A stretch of 33,547 bases of DNA from Chloroflexota bacterium. GTDB lineage: Bacteria; Chloroflexota; Limnocylindria; Limnocylindrales; CSP1-4. The translations under genes and the position numbers were made by a program. The stretch spans positions 81,544-115,090 of the forward strand of contig VBGT01000026.1 in assembly GCA_005889475.1 (NCBI GenBank). The letters run 5' to 3'. Every line of letters begins with the position of its first letter. Position 1 is the stretch's first letter. Positions 1-6,604 of this stretch are shown piece by piece. The notes beneath the pieces are model-generated. The model searched no databases. It saw nothing but the letters and a program-made list of their open reading frames with translations, and was not told the DNA's origin.

Positions 1-588
1 GCCTTTGGGCAGCGCGGCACGTCCGAGGCCGAGATCGCGCACCTGGTTGGCCGGCGTCCAGCCGTGATAGGCGAGGTTGTGGATGGTCAGCAGGAAGGCC
101 GCGCCGACGAGCTCGGGGATGCCGCGGTCGCGCTGGAGGAGGGCCGGGACCGCGTGCCAGTCGTGGATGTGGACCACGTCCGGCGGGCGAGGCTCGTGGC
201 GCAGCCGCTCCAGCGCGGCCCGGCACAGGATCCCGAACCGCCACGCGTTGTCGGGATGGTCGGCGCTCGGCGTGCCGTACATGCCCTCGCGGTCGAATGC
301 CGGCGGATGGTCGACCAGGTGCAGCCGGTAGCCATGCGTCTCGGCCTCCAGCGTGCGCAGGTCGAGCGAGCGGCCGGCGTGGCGCGGATCGGGGATCGAT
401 AGCTCGCGCGCCGTTGCATCGGCGGGCACCGGCACGCCGCGATAGTTCGGGATGAACACGTCGACCGGAGCCTCGACATGGGGGCTCCCGACCTGCCCGA
501 GCGCCCGCGCCAGTGCGTCCACCACGTCGGCGAGGCCGCCGGTCTTCGCCCACGGCTCGCACTCGGCCGCGATGAACGCCACGCGCAT
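1..588 (-). CDS. glgA: Glycogen synthase (GT5), N-terminal part, cut by window edge
   Basis: The reading frame is open from an ATG at 588 down to base 1, giving 196 residues without a stop. The product begins MRVAFIAAECEPWAKTGGLA. The KTGGL motif near the N-terminus binds the ADP-glucose phosphate in GT5 glycogen/starch synthases. About 130 residues in come DVVHIHDWHAVPAL and then LTIHNLAYHG, two further GT5 hallmarks. The enzyme extends alpha-1,4-glucan chains from ADP-glucose (or UDP-glucose) in the cytoplasm. Family members are usually 470-500 residues, so roughly 60 percent lies outside the window. It is divergent from the alpha-glucan phosphorylase gene, so synthesis and breakdown genes share one intergenic region. 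A CATACT box (606-601) 12 nt before the start is a possible -10. The family is certain; the sugar-nucleotide donor is not visible. Confidence 0.93.
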   Translation of the reverse strand, partial: MRVAFIAAECEPWAKTGGLADVVDALARALGQVGSPHVEAPVDVFIPNYRGVPVPADATARELSIPDPRHAGRSLDLRTLEAETHGYRLHLVDHPPAFDREGMYGTPSADHPDNAWRFGILCRAALERLRHEPRPPDVVHIHDWHAVPALLQRDRGIPELVGAAFLLTIHNLAYHGWTPANQVRDLGLGRAALPKG

Positions 589-860
589 CGCCACCGCCGG
601 AGTATGGCCCGGACCCGCACGCGCGGTCGGCCCCCTGGACCTCCATCGCCGGCGGCGGAATCTGATGCCCATCGGTAAATCAAGCGATGGCCCGCGGCGC
701 CACGATCCCGGGCTATTCACGGATGAGCATCGTTTCGCGGCGCTGGGGATCGAGACTGGGCGGCGGCGAACCGGATCCGACCCCACTCCGGGTCCGGATC
801 GGACTCCGGCTGCGGTCCAGGACCTGCCCCGGTGCATCGGTGATCCGCGCCGGAGTTCGC

Positions 861-872
861 TAAACCGGTTTA
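861..872. promoter_or_regulatory. 12-bp perfect palindrome, LacI-type operator candidate
   Basis: The sequence TAAACCGGTTTA is a perfect inverted repeat, AT-rich at both ends in a very GC-rich region, ending 34 bp before the glgP start. It overlaps the likely -35 box. Palindromes with AAACCGGTTT-like cores are typical of LacI/GalR-family sugar regulators (general knowledge). A repressor bound here would block glgP and perhaps glgA. No LacI-family gene lies in the window, so the regulator is inferred. Confidence 0.55.
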
Positions 873-898
873 CGCGAGGACACCGCCGCCGATATCAT
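869..898 (+). promoter_or_regulatory. Putative glgP promoter
   Basis: TTTACG (869-874, four of six matches to TTGACA) is followed after 18 nt by TATCAT (893-898, four of six matches to TATAAT). The expected transcription start, 6-8 nt downstream, falls at or next to the ATG at 907, so the mRNA would be leaderless or nearly so. The -35 overlaps the palindrome at 861-872. Confidence 0.45.
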
Positions 899-906
899 CC
901 GCGGAG

Positions 907-3093
907 ATGGAGCCCACCGTCCGCATTCCCTCGGCGGCGCCGAGCCACGTCCGTGTGCCACCGGAGCTGGAGGGATTGCGGCGTCTCGCCTACAACCTCT
1001 ATTGGTCCTGGCACCCGGCGGCCCGCGGGGTGTTCGGGCGCATCAACGGCGGCGTCTGGTCGCGGACGCACAGCCCGATCCCGGTCCTGGCGAGCATGGT
1101 CGACTGGCCGAGCCTGCTCGACAACTCCGACTTCATGGTCGAGGCCCAGCGCGTCATCTCCGACTTCGACCGCTACATGGCCAACGGCGCCGACCACTGG
1201 TTCCATCGGCGCCACGCCCGCGAGCTCAAGGGCCCGATCGCCTACTTCTGTGCCGAGTACGGGCTCCACGAATCGATGGGCATCTACTCGGGCGGCCTGG
1301 GCGTCCTCGCGGGCGACCACATGAAGGCCGCCAGCGACATGGCGCTGCCGCTCGTCGGGGTCGGCCTGCTGTACCGCAACGGCTACTTCCGCCAGACGAT
1401 CGACGCTGACGGCCACCAGGAGCACCGCTACCCCGACTACGACCTCGTCCGGATGCCGCTCACGCGCGCGCTCGGGCGCGAGGGCAACCCGCTGACCGTC
1501 TCGGTCGAGCTGCCGGAGCGGACCGTCCATGTCGACGTATGGACCGTCCAGGTCGGTCGCGTCCCCGTGCTCCTGCTCGACACGGATAACCCCATCAACG
1601 ACCCCTCGGACCGGCCGATCACCCACATCCTCTACGTCCGCGGCCGGGAGATGCGGCTGCACCAGGAGCTGATCCTCGGCGTGGGCGGCGTGCGGGCCCT
1701 GAGCGCCCTCGCCATCCAGCCTGACGTGTGGCATCTCAACGAGGGCCATTCCGCGTTCCTGCTCGCGGAGCGCGCCCGAGAGCGGGTCGTCGCCGGTGAC
1801 GACCTCGACACGGCGCTGGCCGCGGTGGCCCGCAACAGCGTGTTCACCATCCACACGCCCGTCTCGGCCGGGAACGAGCGCTTCGACGCCGACCTCGTCC
1901 GCCGTGTCGCCGGGCCGTTGCTCGACGGCGATGGGCGGCGAAGGACCGGCGGTGTCCCGGTCGAGCGAGTCCTCGAGATCGGGCGCGGCACGGACAACGA
2001 CGCCGGCCAGTTCGACATGACCGCGTTCAGCCTCCGGCTCACGAACGGTGCAAACGCCGTGAGCAAGCTGCACGCAGTGACGGCGAACGCCACCTGGCGT
2101 GAGATCGTGCCCCACGAGATCCTCGCGATCACGAACGGCGTCCACCCGCCGACGTGGGTCGGCGGGCCGGTGCTCGGGCTGTTCGAGCGCTACCTCGACG
2201 CCGATCTGGACGACCTCGACGGCACAACGGCCGCGACGCGCTGGTGGGAGCGCATCGAGCGGATCCCGGTCGCGGAGCTGTGGAACGCCCACCTCGACCA
2301 GAAGCGGGAGCTGGCCCTCTTCGCCCGCGGCCGGCTGCGGACGCAGTTCGCTCGCCACGGCGAGGCGCCTCGGACGCTCGAGCAGCTCGGCGATGCCCTC
2401 GACCCCAAGATCCTGACCATCGGCTTCGCGCGCCGCTTCGCGACCTACAAGCGCGCCGGGATGATCTTCACCGACACCGAGCGGCTGGCCCGCCTCCTGA
2501 CCGACGCCGACCGGCCCGTGCAGCTCGTGTTCGCCGGTAAGGCCCATCCGGCGGACCGCCCGGGCCAGGCCGTGATCCAGGAGATCTTCGGACGGACCCG
2601 CTCGCCCGAGTTCCGCGGCCGCGTGTACATCCTCGAGGACTACGACATGCGGATCGCGCGGTTCCTGGTCCAGGGCGTCGACGTCTGGCTGAACACCCCG
2701 CGCCGGCCGCTCGAGGCGTCCGGCACGTCGGGCATGAAGGCCGGCTCGAACGGCGTGGTCGATCTCAGCGTGCTCGACGGCTGGTGGGACGAGGGCTGGA
2801 CCGGCGACAACGGCTGGGCGATCGGCGGGCGCGAGCCGCTCGGCGATGAGGCTGCGCAGGACTGGGCCGATGCGATGGACCTGTACCGGATCCTCGAATC
2901 GGAGGTCGTGCCCGAGTACTACGACCGCGACGAGAAGGGCGTCCCGGTGCGCTGGGTCGAGCGGATGCGCCGCTCGATCGGGACGATCCTGTGGCAGTTC
3001 TCGACGACGCGAATGCTCCACGAGTACACCGAGATGCTGTACCTGCCTGCCGCCGGCATCGAGGTCACCCAGGAGGCGAGCGTCCGACAGTGA
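907..3093 (+). CDS. glgP: Alpha-glucan phosphorylase (GT35, GlgP family)
   Basis: A 728-residue cytoplasmic enzyme that releases glucose-1-phosphate from the non-reducing ends of glycogen or maltodextrin using inorganic phosphate. The N-terminal ~100 residues (LAYNLYWSWHPAARGVF) match the DUF3417 region typical of the short alpha-glucan phosphorylases. Residues about 115-130 read YFCAEYGLHESMGIYSGGLG, the usual family start of the catalytic core. The PLP-binding stretch EASGTSGMKAGSNGVVDLS places the Schiff-base lysine at Lys611. The length fits the short bacterial/archaeal subfamily rather than the ~830-residue E. coli type. The ATG at 907 follows a TATCAT box by 8 nt, so no Shine-Dalgarno is expected. 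Its stop overlaps the next start by 4 nt, so the two are co-transcribed and probably translationally coupled. Confidence 0.96.
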   Translation: MEPTVRIPSAAPSHVRVPPELEGLRRLAYNLYWSWHPAARGVFGRINGGVWSRTHSPIPVLASMVDWPSLLDNSDFMVEAQRVISDFDRYMANGADHWFHRRHARELKGPIAYFCAEYGLHESMGIYSGGLGVLAGDHMKAASDMALPLVGVGLLYRNGYFRQTIDADGHQEHRYPDYDLVRMPLTRALGREGNPLTVSVELPERTVHVDVWTVQVGRVPVLLLDTDNPINDPSDRPITHILYVRGREMRLHQELILGVGGVRALSALAIQPDVWHLNEGHSAFLLAERARERVVAGDDLDTALAAVARNSVFTIHTPVSAGNERFDADLVRRVAGPLLDGDGRRRTGGVPVERVLEIGRGTDNDAGQFDMTAFSLRLTNGANAVSKLHAVTANATWREIVPHEILAITNGVHPPTWVGGPVLGLFERYLDADLDDLDGTTAATRWWERIERIPVAELWNAHLDQKRELALFARGRLRTQFARHGEAPRTLEQLGDALDPKILTIGFARRFATYKRAGMIFTDTERLARLLTDADRPVQLVFAGKAHPADRPGQAVIQEIFGRTRSPEFRGRVYILEDYDMRIARFLVQGVDVWLNTPRRPLEASGTSGMKAGSNGVVDLSVLDGWWDEGWTGDNGWAIGGREPLGDEAAQDWADAMDLYRILESEVVPEYYDRDEKGVPVRWVERMRRSIGTILWQFSTTRMLHEYTEMLYLPAAGIEVTQEASVRQ

Positions 3094-5276
3094 CCCGCCG
3101 GCGCATCTCGCTCGCGCTGACACTCCACAACCACCAGCCGATCGGGAACTTCGGGTGGGTCTTCGGCGCGGTCTTCGAGCAGGCCTACAAGCCCATGGTC
3201 GAAGCGCTCACCCGGCACCCGATCGTCCGAGTCGGGCTGCACTACTCCGGACCCCTGCTGGAGTGGCTGCGGGCCGAGCGGCCGGAGTTCATCGCCGACC
3301 TGCGGGCCCTCGTCGAGCGCGAGCAGATCGAGCTCCTCGGCGGCGGGCTGTATGAGCCGGTGCTCGCCTCGCTGCCGGAGCGCGATCGCGTCGGCCAGCT
3401 GACGCGGATGGCGGACACCGTCGAGGCCACCTTTGGGCGCCGGCCTACGGGGGCGTGGCTCGCCGAGCGGGTGTGGGAGCCGGACGTGCCGACATCCCTC
3501 GTCGCCGCCGGCTACGGCTGGACGATCCTCGACGATTCGCACTTCCGTGCCGCGGCCATCCCCGAGGACGAGATGTGGGGGCCGTACACGACCGAGGACC
3601 AGGGCCGGCTGCTACGCGTCTTCGGGACCGAGCAGGGCCTGCGCTACCGCATCCCGTTCCACGAGGTCGACGAGGTCATCGAGTACCTGCGCGAGCACGC
3701 CACGGAGGCGGGCGAGCGGGTCGGGACGATGGGTGACGACGGCGAGAAGTTCGGGGCGTGGCCGACGACGTACGAGCACTGCTGGGGCAAGGGCCACTGG
3801 GTCGAGCGGTTCTTCAAGGCGCTCGAGTCGAATGCCGGCTGGCTGACCACGGTCCGCCCCTCGGACTGGCTGACGTCGAACCCGCCGGTCGGGCGGGTCT
3901 ATGTGCCGACCGGCTCGTATGCCGAGATGGGCGAGTGGGCGCTGCCACCCGCTGAGAGCCGTGCCTTCCACCTGGCCCTGGCCCGGGCGACCGAGACGGG
4001 GGCGCCGGAGGCACGCTGGCTTCGGGGCGCGTTCTGGCGGAACTTCCAGGTGAAATACCGCGAGATCAATGACCTGCACAAGCAGATGCTCCGCATCTCG
4101 GACAAGGTGGCGGCGATTCCCGCGGGCGCGGCGCGCGACGCGGCGCTGGACCACCTGTATCGCGGCCAGTCCAACGACTGCTACTGGCACGGCCTGTTCG
4201 GGGGCATCTACATCGCCCATATGCGGGCCGCGACCCTCGCCCACCTCATCGCCGCCGAGGACACCGCCGATCGAGCGCTGGGCACATCGGTCGGAAGCGA
4301 GCTTCGGGACCTCGACCTTGACGGGCGCGACGAGGTCCGGCTGGCGACCGATGGCGAGGTCGTCGCGCTCGACCTCGACGAGGGCGGCGGAATCGGTTCG
4401 TGGGACATCCGGGCCGCGCGGCACGCGCTCGCCGGTGTGCTCCGTCGCCGGCCGGAGGCGTACCACGAGACGCTGCGCCGGCACGAGGCGCAGACGGCGA
4501 AGGGGGGCAAGGGGAAGGCGTCCGCGGGCGCGCCCGCCTCGATCCACGACATCGTCAAGATGAAGGAGCCGGGGCTCGCGGCGCGCCTCGTCTATGACGA
4601 CTACGAGCGCCGGTCGGCGCTGATCCGGATCCTGCCCCTCGACCTGACGCCCGCGGCCTGGGGCGCCGGCGGCCGAGGCGAGCTCGGCGACTTCGCAGCG
4701 GGGCGGTACCGGATCGTCCGGCTCGACCCCGACCGGGCGGTGATGGCACGCGACGGCGCGGCCACGATGGATGGGCACAGGTACCCGCTGTCAGCCGAGA
4801 TCGAGGTGCTGGTCGGCGGCGGCCGCATGGACCCGTCACTCTCGGTCACCGCGACGATTCGCAACACCGGCGACCGAGCGCTCGAGGCGCGGGTCGGGAT
4901 TGAGTGGGCGCTCACGATGCTCGGCGGCGGCGGCAACCCGGAGGCGTGGTGGGAGATCGAGGGCGAGCGCTCCGGCCACGACAGCACCGGCGCCGCGACC
5001 GGGGTCGCGCGCATCGGCCAGGGCAATTCGTGGCTCGGGCTCACAGTCGAGACGGCGGTCAGCCCGCCCGCCGATGCATGGCACGCCCCGATCGAGACGG
5101 TCTCGAACTCGGAGGCCGGGTTCGAGCGGGTCTACCAGGGCGGCGCGCTGCTCCTGTCCTGGCCGGTCAGCATCCCGCCGGGCGGCAGCTGGTCGGCATC
5201 GGTCGAACACCGCGCGACCGTCGATGTCGATCGGGCGGTCGCGGAGGCGGGGCAGCTCCTCGAGAATCTCGCCTGA
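3090..5276 (+). CDS. GH57 4-alpha-glucanotransferase/alpha-amylase-like enzyme
   Basis: A 728-residue GH57 protein. I chose GTG at 3090 because it overlaps the glgP stop in a GTGA arrangement and yields the family N-terminus RRISLALTLHNHQPIGNFGW; an AGGAGG lies about 13 nt upstream. GH57 motifs appear in order: HNHQP (residues 13-17), GGGLYEP (84-90), WLAERVWEP (123-131, nucleophile expected at Glu126) and GDDGEKFG (215-222, holding the acid/base Asp). The middle and C-terminal parts correspond to the DUF1925 and DUF1926 beta-rich domains of the Thermococcus litoralis 4-alpha-glucanotransferase type. Such enzymes transfer or hydrolyse alpha-1,4-glucan segments, supplying chains for the phosphorylase just upstream. 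Transferase versus amylase activity cannot be told from sequence alone. A hairpin at 5297-5328 ends the operon. Confidence 0.92.
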   Translation: MTRRRISLALTLHNHQPIGNFGWVFGAVFEQAYKPMVEALTRHPIVRVGLHYSGPLLEWLRAERPEFIADLRALVEREQIELLGGGLYEPVLASLPERDRVGQLTRMADTVEATFGRRPTGAWLAERVWEPDVPTSLVAAGYGWTILDDSHFRAAAIPEDEMWGPYTTEDQGRLLRVFGTEQGLRYRIPFHEVDEVIEYLREHATEAGERVGTMGDDGEKFGAWPTTYEHCWGKGHWVERFFKALESNAGWLTTVRPSDWLTSNPPVGRVYVPTGSYAEMGEWALPPAESRAFHLALARATETGAPEARWLRGAFWRNFQVKYREINDLHKQMLRISDKVAAIPAGAARDAALDHLYRGQSNDCYWHGLFGGIYIAHMRAATLAHLIAAEDTADRALGTSVGSELRDLDLDGRDEVRLATDGEVVALDLDEGGGIGSWDIRAARHALAGVLRRRPEAYHETLRRHEAQTAKGGKGKASAGAPASIHDIVKMKEPGLAARLVYDDYERRSALIRILPLDLTPAAWGAGGRGELGDFAAGRYRIVRLDPDRAVMARDGAATMDGHRYPLSAEIEVLVGGGRMDPSLSVTATIRNTGDRALEARVGIEWALTMLGGGGNPEAWWEIEGERSGHDSTGAATGVARIGQGNSWLGLTVETAVSPPADAWHAPIETVSNSEAGFERVYQGGALLLSWPVSIPPGGSWSASVEHRATVDVDRAVAEAGQLLENLA

Positions 5277-5296
5277 CGATTCAACGCTGAGAATCC

Positions 5297-5328
5297 GTCA
5301 GCCCGCGGCCTGCGCGCCACGGGCTGAC
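5297..5328. terminator. Bidirectional terminator-like hairpin
   Basis: GTCAGCCCG (5297-5305) pairs perfectly with CGGGCTGAC (5320-5328) across a 14-nt loop. It sits between the converging 3' ends of the GH57 gene and the small minus-strand gene at 5354-5488. There is no clear U-tract on either side, as is common in high-GC genomes. Confidence 0.7.
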
Positions 5329-5353
5329 GAGGGAGGAGAGCGAAAGGGCCGGG

Positions 5354-5488
5354 TTACTCAGTCAGGCCACGAGTGTGCGATCGTGGATCGTTGAAGTCGG
5401 GGCGCGAGTCGGCGCCGCGCGTCTGGGCCAGGAGCTCGAGAATGAGGATGCCCACGAAGGCGATGACCAGGATGACGAGGCCACTCAT
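5354..5488 (-). CDS. Small single-pass membrane protein, 44 residues
   Basis: A 45-codon frame runs from ATG at 5488 to TAA at 5354-5356. Residues 3-21 are almost all Leu/Ile/Val/Ala/Gly/Phe and form one membrane helix. A short polar tail follows, with GADSRPDFNDPR and RGL. A hydrophobic helix followed by a G-x-DSR-x-x-(D/F) tail resembles small uncharacterised proteins I associate with Chloroflexota and Actinomycetota genomes; that is recollection, not a search. A purine-rich AAAGGGTGG lies upstream of the ATG as a ribosome-binding site. It is divergent from the GntR gene, separated by 73 bp that include the 25-bp palindrome, so the regulator may control it too. YtrA-type regulators often control membrane proteins. 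Function unknown. Confidence 0.72.
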   Translation of the reverse strand: MSGLVILVIAFVGILILELLAQTRGADSRPDFNDPRSHTRGLTE

Positions 5489-5530
5489 TGTCGTGACCAC
5501 CCTTTCGCTTGCTACGTTTGGTACAGTGAA

Positions 5531-5555
5531 CTAGGCCAAATGTTACTTGGACTAG
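5531..5555. promoter_or_regulatory. 25-bp imperfect palindrome, likely GntR operator
   Basis: Arms CTAGnCCAA (5531-5539) and TTGGnCTAG (5547-5555) are perfectly symmetrical apart from the single n position and surround a 7-nt AT-rich centre. The site ends 6 bp before the GntR ATG at 5562 and lies in the only gap between it and the divergent small membrane protein gene. Placement and symmetry suggest autoregulation. TTGGTA (5518-5523) with TGTTAC (5541-5546), 17 nt apart, is a possible promoter covered by the site. Confidence 0.65.
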
Positions 5556-5561
5556 CAGACT

Positions 5562-6575
5562 ATGTCAACGCCTGAGCTGGATACTCTTCCGCTCCCCCGG
5601 GAGCGCAACCTCGACGTCGAGCGCGACTCCGACGTCCCGATCTCGACCCAGATCTACTGGCAGCTCGCCTACCAGATCGAATCCGGCCGGCTCCAGCCCG
5701 GTGAGCGGCTCGCGCCCGTCCGCGAGCTGGGCGCGGCCCTGCGCGTCAACCCGAACACCATCCGCGCCGTCTACCGCCGATTAGCCGACAACGGCTATGT
5801 CCTGAGCCGCCACGGCGCGGGTACGGTCGTCTCGGACCGGATGGTCCACCGGCGCCGCCCGGAAGCCCTCGGCGGGATCGTGTCGGAGATGCTGCGGCGG
5901 GCGGCACAGGCCGGCTTCACCCCCGATGAGGTCGCCGCCGCCGCGTATGCCGCCGCCTCGGAGCGCAAGCGGCCCGGTGAGCAGGTCCACGTGCTCTTCG
6001 CCGAGTGCACCACGGCCGACGCGGGCTACGACGCCGAGCGCCTGAATCGCGAGTTCACCGGCTCGATCGAGGCGGAGGGCACGCTCCTCGACGAGCTGCC
6101 CGAGCGCCTCGATCGGTTCCACTACGACCTCGTCGCGACCACCACGTTCCACGCCGACGAGGCGCAGGCGCTGGTCGGGGGCCGGGTCCCGGTCGTGGCG
6201 ATGCTCATCGGGCCGGGCTACGTGGAGCTCGTCCACGAGATCTCGCAGCTCAGCGAGGGCTCGCGCGTCGGGGTCGTCTGCGCGTCCGATCGGGGCGCCG
6301 AGAACATCGCCGAGACGCTCTCGATCGCCGGGACCAAGGGCGTCGAGCTCGTGTCCGCGACGATCCACGACGACGAGCGGCTGGCGCTCGTCGATCGCAC
6401 CGCCGACCTGATCCTGATGTCGCGCGAGGCCCTTGCCCAGAAGCTGGACCAGCGGATGCACCGGCCGGAGCGGATCCGGCCCTGGACATACGAGTTCGAC
6501 CCTGCGGGTCTCGAGCTGTTGCGCCAGAAGGTCGAGAATGTCGCCGCCTCGCGCCGGGAGCCCGTGCCCGCCTGA
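5562..6575 (+). CDS. GntR-family transcriptional regulator (YtrA-like)
   Basis: 337 residues. The winged helix-turn-helix covers about residues 22-95: ISTQIYWQLAYQIESGRLQPGERL, PVRELGAALRVNPNTIRAVYRRL and the wing GYVLSRHGAGTVV. The phrase LRVNPNTIRAVYRRLADNGY is characteristic of YtrA-type GntR proteins. Unlike ordinary YtrA proteins (about 120-130 residues), it has a further ~240 residues. This part has alternating strands and helices (VHVLFAEC, DLVATTTFHADEA, VVAMLIG, VGVVCASDRGAENI, ADLILMSREA), suggesting a periplasmic-binding-protein-like or Rossmann-like effector domain. It lies between the GH57 and GH13 genes and behind a 25-bp palindrome, so control of its own gene, the divergent small membrane protein and perhaps GH13 is plausible. 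The ligand is unknown. Confidence 0.88.
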   Translation: MSTPELDTLPLPRERNLDVERDSDVPISTQIYWQLAYQIESGRLQPGERLAPVRELGAALRVNPNTIRAVYRRLADNGYVLSRHGAGTVVSDRMVHRRRPEALGGIVSEMLRRAAQAGFTPDEVAAAAYAAASERKRPGEQVHVLFAECTTADAGYDAERLNREFTGSIEAEGTLLDELPERLDRFHYDLVATTTFHADEAQALVGGRVPVVAMLIGPGYVELVHEISQLSEGSRVGVVCASDRGAENIAETLSIAGTKGVELVSATIHDDERLALVDRTADLILMSREALAQKLDQRMHRPERIRPWTYEFDPAGLELLRQKVENVAASRREPVPA

Positions 6576-6604
6576 CTTCCCGCCGGTCTGACATCCTTCG
6601 CCCG

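Larger units (their letters stand above)
589..906. other. Divergent promoter region between glgA and glgP, 318 bp
   Basis: No plausible gene is seen here; the open frames crossing it are antisense or low-complexity shadows. It should hold both the leftward glgA and rightward glgP promoters. Visible structure: the perfect palindrome at 861-872, a small inverted repeat CCATCG...CGATGG around 669-690, and a longer imperfect inverted repeat GATCCGACCC...GGGTCCGGATC around 776-810. The last two could be RNA hairpins or chance in GC-rich DNA. Confidence 0.6.

Noticed and set aside
895-3123. Long minus-strand open frame (742 codons) opposite glgP
   Set aside because: It mirrors the codon structure of glgP, is rich in Arg, Val, His and Asp as expected for GC-rich antisense, and has no recognisable domain, while the plus strand encodes an unmistakable phosphorylase.
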